From Gammaproteobacteria bacterium (lineage in GTDB: Bacteria; Pseudomonadota; Gammaproteobacteria; Ga0077536): a DNA stretch of 11,270 nt. The notes under the pieces were generated by a model that was given only the letters and a program-made list of their open reading frames with translations, ran no database searches and was not told where the DNA came from. Where the stretch lies: NCBI GenBank assembly GCA_003540955.1, contig DPMX01000265.1, forward strand, positions 1 to 11,270. The letters run 5' to 3'. How positions within the stretch are numbered: position 1 is the first letter of the stretch; each line of letters begins with the position of its first letter. Positions 6,935 to 11,270 of this stretch are shown piece after piece. The position numbers were made by a program, and so were the translations under genes.

Positions 6935-8296
6935 ATGGCTACCCCGGAATCAATGATTTCTGAAGATGAGCGGCTTCCGTTGATCATTGGTTTCCAACGT
7001 GTGGCTGAGAACACGAATCAGATCACACGTTTTATCGACCACGGTCGAGGTATTTATGTCTACGATACTGATGGCCGTGAATACATCGAAGCGACGGCAT
7101 CGTTTTATGCCGCCTCACTGGGTTATCAAAACGATGAGCTGATCGACGCGATTGCGGCACAGTATAGGGAGCTGCCGTTTATCGTCTCGGCGCTACACCG
7201 GACCAGTAGCGGTTCACTTGACCTTGCTGAGAAGTTGACTGAGATTTTACCTCTAGAAGATCCACACTTGATCTTTGGATGTTCGGGCTCAGAGGCGATT
7301 GATTTTTTGATTAAATTATTGCGGTTCGGCGCCGTCGCTCGGGGTGAGCCAGAGCGTAAAACAATAATTGGTCGATACGGTAGCTATCATGGCGCCACCT
7401 TGGCGTCGGCCAGCGTTACTGGGGGACACCATGCAGAGTTTGGTTTACCTTTGCCAGGTTTCGAGCATGTATCGCAGGTGGATTATCACGGCGATAGGGA
7501 ACCCGGTGAGAGTTCAGTTGAATTTTCGAGCCGGCTGGCAGCGGAACTCGAGACGCTGATAACCAGTCGCCCGATAGGATCAATTGCGGCTATGATTGCT
7601 GAGCCGGTTAGTTTTTCCGCTGGATTCAAGGTCCCACCTCCAGAATACTTCTCTGCGATCACATCAGTGCTCGATCGCCACGGCATCGACCTCGTCGCAG
7701 ATGAAGTTATCACGGGCTTTGGTCGTACAGGGAAACTATTTGGTTCGCAAACGTTTGGCTTAAAGCCTGATCACATGGTCGTCGCCAAAGGGATTACTTC
7801 AGCTTACTTTCCTCTATCTGCCGTCGGTTTGAATCGCGACCTATACGACGCACTCGAGGTCGGCTCTGACAATATTGGGACGCTTGCGCATGCGAGCACT
7901 ATGGCCGCCCATCCGGTCGGCGCAGCAGCGGCGCTAAAGGTGATGGAAATCATCGAACGAGACAAGCTTGTCGATCATGCCGCGAAGATGGGCAAGCGAC
8001 TAGCGAGTGGTCTCGCGCGTCTTGGAGGTCATCCACTGGTCGGGGAGATCCGCAACCTTGGTCTTGGTGCAAGCCTCGATTTTTTACGTCGCGACGACGC
8101 TGATCGCATCGTTAATACCGATGCGGATGAGGTCTCAATATTGGTTTACAATGCGTTGTTAGAGCTTGGAGTCGTAACTCGTCCCGCCGGACGTAGTATT
8201 GTGATGGCGCCGCCACTTATCGTTCAGGGATCAGAGGTCGATGAGATCGTCTTGCGAGTGGGTAAGGCGCTTGATCTCGTGCAGAGCAGGCGTTAA
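6935..8296 (+). CDS. Class III (omega-amino acid type) PLP-dependent aminotransferase
   Basis: The 453-residue protein has the complete fold type I class III aminotransferase layout. Visible landmarks are GCSGSEAID at 115-123 (phosphate-binding turn), YHG at 151-153 (ring stacking), VADEVITGFGRTGK at 254-267 with Asp256 pairing with the pyridine nitrogen, AKGITSAYFPLSA at 284-296 with Lys285 as the Schiff-base lysine, and STMAAHPVGAAAAL at 321-334. The family moves amino groups from omega-amino acids, beta-alanine, taurine or amines to pyruvate or 2-oxoglutarate. AAGGA eight bases before the ATG, only 14 bases after the subunit B stop, indicates co-expression with the HyuA/HyuB pair. That order suggests it deaminates the linear amino acid released by C-N ring opening, as omega-aminotransferases do in caprolactam degradation; this is inference from context. 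Its stop codon overlaps that of the convergent NTF2-like gene in the bases TTAA. Confidence 0.93.
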   Translation: MATPESMISEDERLPLIIGFQRVAENTNQITRFIDHGRGIYVYDTDGREYIEATASFYAASLGYQNDELIDAIAAQYRELPFIVSALHRTSSGSLDLAEKLTEILPLEDPHLIFGCSGSEAIDFLIKLLRFGAVARGEPERKTIIGRYGSYHGATLASASVTGGHHAEFGLPLPGFEHVSQVDYHGDREPGESSVEFSSRLAAELETLITSRPIGSIAAMIAEPVSFSAGFKVPPPEYFSAITSVLDRHGIDLVADEVITGFGRTGKLFGSQTFGLKPDHMVVAKGITSAYFPLSAVGLNRDLYDALEVGSDNIGTLAHASTMAAHPVGAAAALKVMEIIERDKLVDHAAKMGKRLASGLARLGGHPLVGEIRNLGLGASLDFLRRDDADRIVNTDADEVSILVYNALLELGVVTRPAGRSIVMAPPLIVQGSEVDEIVLRVGKALDLVQSRR

Positions 8297-8700
8297 TCGC
8301 CGAGTACGTTGTCGCCACTGATCCAGACATAGACCCGCTGAAACTTACCCTCTTGGAAATACCAGTGGTTGACGCTTTGTTTAGTCTCATGCCCTTGCTG
8401 CCGATCGTCTAGCTCTACACGAAAGCGTGACGATATCGCCTGTGCTGTCGGATCGACGATATGCTCGAAGTCAGTGTGTACTACGGCCGCGTAGGTCTCG
8501 AGGAATTGCTCAAACATGGTTTTTATCTCGCGATCACGACCCTTGCAGGTTACAAACGCAGATTGCACGGTGAACACGGCATCTTCATTAAAGTAGCCTA
8601 ATACATCGTCGACACATCGAGCATCGAGTGCTCGGAAATAGGCTTCAACAGTTTCGATATACGCGGCTCTACCATTGTTTTTCAATTTCAAATCCCTCAT
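8293..8700 (-). CDS. NTF2-like / SnoaL-like small protein
   Basis: This 135-residue protein has the size and pattern of the NTF2-like superfamily: an opening helix (IETVEAYFRALDARCVDD), then YFNEDAVFTVQ, a middle helix with TMFEQFLETY, and closing strands ending NHWYFQEGKFQRVYVWI. Members are cone-shaped and include SnoaL-type polyketide cyclases, ketosteroid isomerases, scytalone dehydratase and small subunits of ring-hydroxylating dioxygenases; the sequence does not say which. Its start lies inside the 3' end of the symporter gene. I chose ATG 8700, with a weak GGA before it, giving a 32-base overlap. ATG 8715 and a TTG at 8685, preceded by GAGGG, are alternatives. The overlap implies translational coupling with the transporter, so a role with the imported compound is likely (inference). 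Its TAA shares bases with the stop of the convergent aminotransferase, leaving no room for a separate terminator. Confidence 0.82.
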   Translation of the reverse strand: MRDLKLKNNGRAAYIETVEAYFRALDARCVDDVLGYFNEDAVFTVQSAFVTCKGRDREIKTMFEQFLETYAAVVHTDFEHIVDPTAQAISSRFRVELDDRQQGHETKQSVNHWYFQEGKFQRVYVWISGDNVLGD

Positions 8701-10270
8701 AGGTTCCAAAAACACGTTGTAAGTGTTTTTTACTCGGCGGTCGAGTAAATAATGAAACGACGATCACGAAAAATACTGAAGTCAGCGATCCGATTGTTCC
8801 ACACGCGAAGGGATTCGACGCTTGATCTATCAACCAGATTGCGGCCCTCTCGAATGGTCCATTGCTAAACCATTCTACGCGCAGCAATCCGGCTTTGATA
8901 ATGATGAAGGACCCACCGCCGGCGAAAAACCCCGCCAACGCGCCGGCTTTACTTGTACGCTTCCATAGTATGCCGGCAAAGATTGGGCCCGCTATCGCTG
9001 CAACCATGCCGCCAACTCCAACTGCGATGAGGATGGCAACATTCATCGACTGTGACTCCCACGCCAGCCAGATCGAACCCGTCACTATCAGTACCGAACC
9101 GACACGGCTAATAAAGAGAGAGGTCTGGTCTATCGTGTCGCTATCAGGTCTTGAGTTGAGGCGTGGGGCTATAGTTCGTCGGTAAATGTCGTTCGCAAAA
9201 ATCTGGGATGTGGAAACGACGAGTCCGTCGGCAGTTGACATAATTGCGGCAAGCACACCAGCACCGATCAAAGCCGCTAACCATGCTGGAAGCGTCGCGA
9301 TAAATAGTGCTGGGATAGCGTTATTTGGACTCGCGCCTTCCATAAGAAGGGCATCGCCAAGCACGGCTCTCGCGAGGATGCCACCAAATGCGACTGCGGG
9401 TAAGGTGATACCGCAGACGAACGATATAAGAATAAAACGGTTCTGATCGCGATTGTTTTTCAGGGCCCACAATTTGTTACCAACGTGTGGAAGTAAACCG
9501 AGCGGAGCATGAAAGACTAAAAGTGAAAATACGTCCCACCATGAATTTAATATCGGATAACTCGGGTGTAGCGTTGTTAAAAGATCAGGGTCCTGAGCTT
9601 CGAGGTTCTCGATCAGGCCGCTAAAGCCACCGTCGATACCGAATCCGATCGCGAACATTACGGCCACGGCGATTGCTAGCAACAACATCAAAGCGCCTTG
9701 CAAACCGTCGGTCAAGATGTCTGCATGGGCACCGCCGATTACAATGTAAACCATAATAATAACGGCGGTGACGACCAGGGCCGGTAATAACTCAATTCCC
9801 ATCATTTTGTTAAACATCACGGCGCCTGCCAATAATTGACCCGCAAGGTAGAACATCAAAAGCATAGAGAATACCGAGACACAAATCCGCAGTGCTTCGG
9901 AGTCAAACCGGTCGCCGAGATATTCCGGCATTGAGCGGCTCCCGAAATTTTCCCCGGCCCTGCGGATGCCGCGTAAACAAAGTAGTAGCCCTCCATACAA
10001 ACCGATCGGATAAATGAAGGCGTACCACAAGGCAGAGAATCCTGAGGTGTAGGCGATTGCAGGGATACCAATAAACGTGCCACCGCTGGCTGCGGTTGCT
10101 GTTAGAGCAAAGGCTAGAAACAGTGGCCCGTAGCCACCTCGCGCGGTCGCGAAATCATCGCTGCTACGAACTCGTTTCATGCCCACGAACCCGAAGGCCA
10201 GCATCGCGCATAGATAGATGAGCAAAAACGCCCACCCCCATATGCGGAGATTGGGATCGACTTCGAGCAT
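8669..10270 (-). CDS. Sodium:solute symporter (SSS family) permease
   Basis: This 533-residue membrane protein has about 13 hydrophobic segments, the first near residues 10-30 and the last close to the C-terminus, followed by a short charged cytoplasmic tail. SSS marks include LTATAASGGTFIGIPAIAYT in the TM1/TM2 region (unwound helix and sodium site), MPEYLGDRF after a basic loop, and the classic segment AAIMSTADGLVVSTSQIFAND followed by IYRR near residue 345-370, matching the family signature around the Na+ ligand Ser/Thr. It would import a small organic solute with Na+ across the inner membrane; relatives carry proline, pantothenate, acetate and other carboxylates. ATG 10270 has AGGA ten bases upstream. 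A TTG at 10276 lies only four bases from the same site and would add two residues. The 3' end overlaps the NTF2-like gene, and both lie opposite the hydantoinase operon. It is probably the uptake system for this cluster (inference). Confidence 0.93.
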   Translation of the reverse strand: MLEVDPNLRIWGWAFLLIYLCAMLAFGFVGMKRVRSSDDFATARGGYGPLFLAFALTATAASGGTFIGIPAIAYTSGFSALWYAFIYPIGLYGGLLLCLRGIRRAGENFGSRSMPEYLGDRFDSEALRICVSVFSMLLMFYLAGQLLAGAVMFNKMMGIELLPALVVTAVIIMVYIVIGGAHADILTDGLQGALMLLLAIAVAVMFAIGFGIDGGFSGLIENLEAQDPDLLTTLHPSYPILNSWWDVFSLLVFHAPLGLLPHVGNKLWALKNNRDQNRFILISFVCGITLPAVAFGGILARAVLGDALLMEGASPNNAIPALFIATLPAWLAALIGAGVLAAIMSTADGLVVSTSQIFANDIYRRTIAPRLNSRPDSDTIDQTSLFISRVGSVLIVTGSIWLAWESQSMNVAILIAVGVGGMVAAIAGPIFAGILWKRTSKAGALAGFFAGGGSFIIIKAGLLRVEWFSNGPFERAAIWLIDQASNPFACGTIGSLTSVFFVIVVSLFTRPPSKKHLQRVFGTYEGFEIEKQW

Positions 10271-10276
10271 GAACAA

Positions 10277-10429
10277 TAATTCCTATTTGTGTCGCGCTGG
10301 CGAACTATAACGGCTGAAGTCAACTGCGGCTAGGAGCCGAGCTGTGCTACTGGTGACCGGTTAGAATGGGTTAAAGATCGCTGACGTAATCAGAGATGCG
10401 GATATCGTATCGTATTATCCATCGATCTT
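10277..10429. promoter_or_regulatory. Intergenic region upstream of the symporter with several inverted repeats
   Basis: These 153 bases lie between the end of the alcohol dehydrogenase gene and the symporter start, both on minus. They hold a perfect 13-base inverted repeat CGGCT-AGG-AGCCG at 10327-10339. Ten bases on is a near-perfect one, ACTGGT-G-ACCGGT at 10349-10361, with one mismatched pair. Two adjacent dyads upstream of a transporter fit a regulator site. Close to the dehydrogenase stop, GGATA at 10400-10404 pairs with TATCC at 10416-10420 around an ATCGT-rich loop. This is too weak to call a terminator. No good promoter pair is visible. Confidence 0.35.
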
Positions 10430-11270
10430 TTACCATGCTGCCTCAAGCAACGGTAAGACGTCTGCCGGTCCACTGATAGAGCGAGGATTGGTTGGGATCC
10501 ACATATCATGCATTGATTCTTCAGCAATGGTTGGTAAAAGTTCCCGAGGTACGTCGCAATCACGCAACCGCCCTGGGAGATCAAGATCACTGACCAATGT
10601 TTGGATTTGATCGGCCGCGGTGATGTTCGCATCGCCCATCGCTTCAGCCAGCGCGGCCTGGCGCTTACTATTAACCGATTCGTTGAAGCGAAGTACATGT
10701 GGCAGCATTACGCAAGACGTTTCGCCGTGTGGCATGCCGGCAGTTCCACCGAGAACGTGGCCGATGCCATGACTGGCGCCGAGGTCAACTCCGGTCGAAA
10801 CGCCTTGCACCGATAGCCAGGCGCCGATGAGGCAATTCAGACGGTTTGTAAGATCCTCAGGCTTACTTTTCGCTCGCGCCAATGCACGGGGCAGAATCCG
10901 TAAGGCATGCAATGAGGTTGCTTCTGTTAGCGGCGTAACGTTAATTGAACACCAAGTTTCTACCGCGTGGTCAACCGCGCGGATCCCTGTACCAAAGAAC
11001 AAACGGGAGGGTGTAGCCTCGGTCATGGCAGCGTCGAGGATCACAACATTTGGTGCGATACTCATATCCCATAACACCTCTTTTCGCGGAATACGCTCGT
11101 CAGTGATTCCGGCGTAAGCGGTGTACTCACCGGCCGACAGTGTTGTCGGGATCGAAACGTAAGGTAACGTGGCGGTGGTGACAATTTGACCGACTCGGAG
11201 CTTGTCGATGTCTTCCGCGACTTTGACCCCATTGGCGAGTGCTAGGCAGGCGGCCTTCGTCGCGTCGCAT
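10430..11270 (-). CDS. Iron-containing alcohol dehydrogenase family, maleylacetate-reductase-like, C-terminal part (runs off right edge)
   Basis: The minus-strand frame is open from the right edge to TAA 10430-10432, giving the last 279 residues; the N-terminal NAD-binding start is missing. IPTTLSAGEYTAYAGITDE near fragment residues 40-58 is typical of the maleylacetate reductase branch. The all-helical dehydrogenase domain follows with GTGIRAVDHAVETW, GASHGIGHVLGG and GMPHGETSCVMLPHV. Three of the four classical metal ligands are visible (His101, His167 and His181 of the fragment, by comparison with FucO His200, His263 and His277). The position four before His101, an Asp in FucO, is Arg97 here, so metal binding may be altered. 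Relatives reduce maleylacetate to 3-oxoadipate or oxidise alcohols with NAD(P). The gene precedes the symporter on the same strand, 153 bases away, and may be co-transcribed. Maleylacetate reductase activity would fit an aromatic ring-cleavage route, but the substrate is not certain. Confidence 0.9.
   Translation of the reverse strand, partial: CDATKAACLALANGVKVAEDIDKLRVGQIVTTATLPYVSIPTTLSAGEYTAYAGITDERIPRKEVLWDMSIAPNVVILDAAMTEATPSRLFFGTGIRAVDHAVETWCSINVTPLTEATSLHALRILPRALARAKSKPEDLTNRLNCLIGAWLSVQGVSTGVDLGASHGIGHVLGGTAGMPHGETSCVMLPHVLRFNESVNSKRQAALAEAMGDANITAADQIQTLVSDLDLPGRLRDCDVPRELLPTIAEESMHDMWIPTNPRSISGPADVLPLLEAAW

Noticed and set aside
8862..9446. Two consecutive plus-strand frames opposite the symporter
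   Set aside because: They are antisense shadows of a hydrophobic membrane protein gene; such genes commonly give long low-complexity frames on the opposite strand.
10400..10420. GGATA/TATCC hairpin with ATCGT repeats after the dehydrogenase stop
   Set aside because: A five-pair AT-rich stem with an 11-base loop and no U-run is too weak to call a rho-independent terminator; the ATCGT repeat is only about two copies.
10601..11117. Plus-strand frames opposite the alcohol dehydrogenase
   Set aside because: The minus-strand frame carries conserved family motifs along this whole stretch, and the plus-strand translations show none.

Overview
The window is bacterial chromosomal DNA, densely coding, with GC content near 50% by eye. 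No phage, plasmid, insertion sequence, CRISPR or RNA gene is visible. The families present are an NtaA-type flavin monooxygenase, hydantoinase/oxoprolinase A and B proteins, a class III aminotransferase, an SDR, a sodium:solute symporter, an NTF2-like protein and a maleylacetate-reductase-like alcohol dehydrogenase. This mix is typical of free-living heterotrophs with broad catabolic ability, most often Proteobacteria. The taxonomic guess is weak because there is no phylogenetic marker in the window.

Layout, left to right. (1) The 5' part of an FAD-dependent hydroxylase gene lies on the minus strand and runs off the left edge. (2) Divergent from it is a luciferase-like (LLM) flavin monooxygenase on plus (559-1860). 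(3) A 229-base gap follows. On the minus strand it holds a broken short reading frame (1865-2068) that looks like a relic of a helix-turn-helix regulator. (4) An SDR dehydrogenase is on minus (2090-2863). (5) Divergent from it is a plus-strand, operon-like block: hydantoinase/oxoprolinase subunit A (2961-5060), subunit B (5109-6920) and a class III aminotransferase (6935-8296). (6) Converging on that block are two overlapping minus-strand genes, a 13-TM-class sodium:solute symporter and a small NTF2/SnoaL-like protein. (7) At the right edge is the 3' part of an iron-type alcohol dehydrogenase of the maleylacetate-reductase-like group, also on minus.

How they may work together (inference): the gene set reads as a catabolic island for a small nitrogen-containing, probably cyclic, organic compound. 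The symporter would import it. The FAD hydroxylase and the LLM monooxygenase would oxygenate it. The HyuA/HyuB pair would open a lactam, imide or hydantoin-like C-N bond at the expense of ATP. The aminotransferase would deaminate the resulting omega-amino acid to a semialdehyde. The SDR and the Fe-ADH-type reductase would handle carbonyl or alcohol intermediates. The NTF2-like protein could be a small isomerase, cyclase or dehydratase, or an accessory subunit. No intact regulator is present and the substrate cannot be named from sequence alone. The three intergenic regions next to gene starts each hold short inverted repeats that could be operators.
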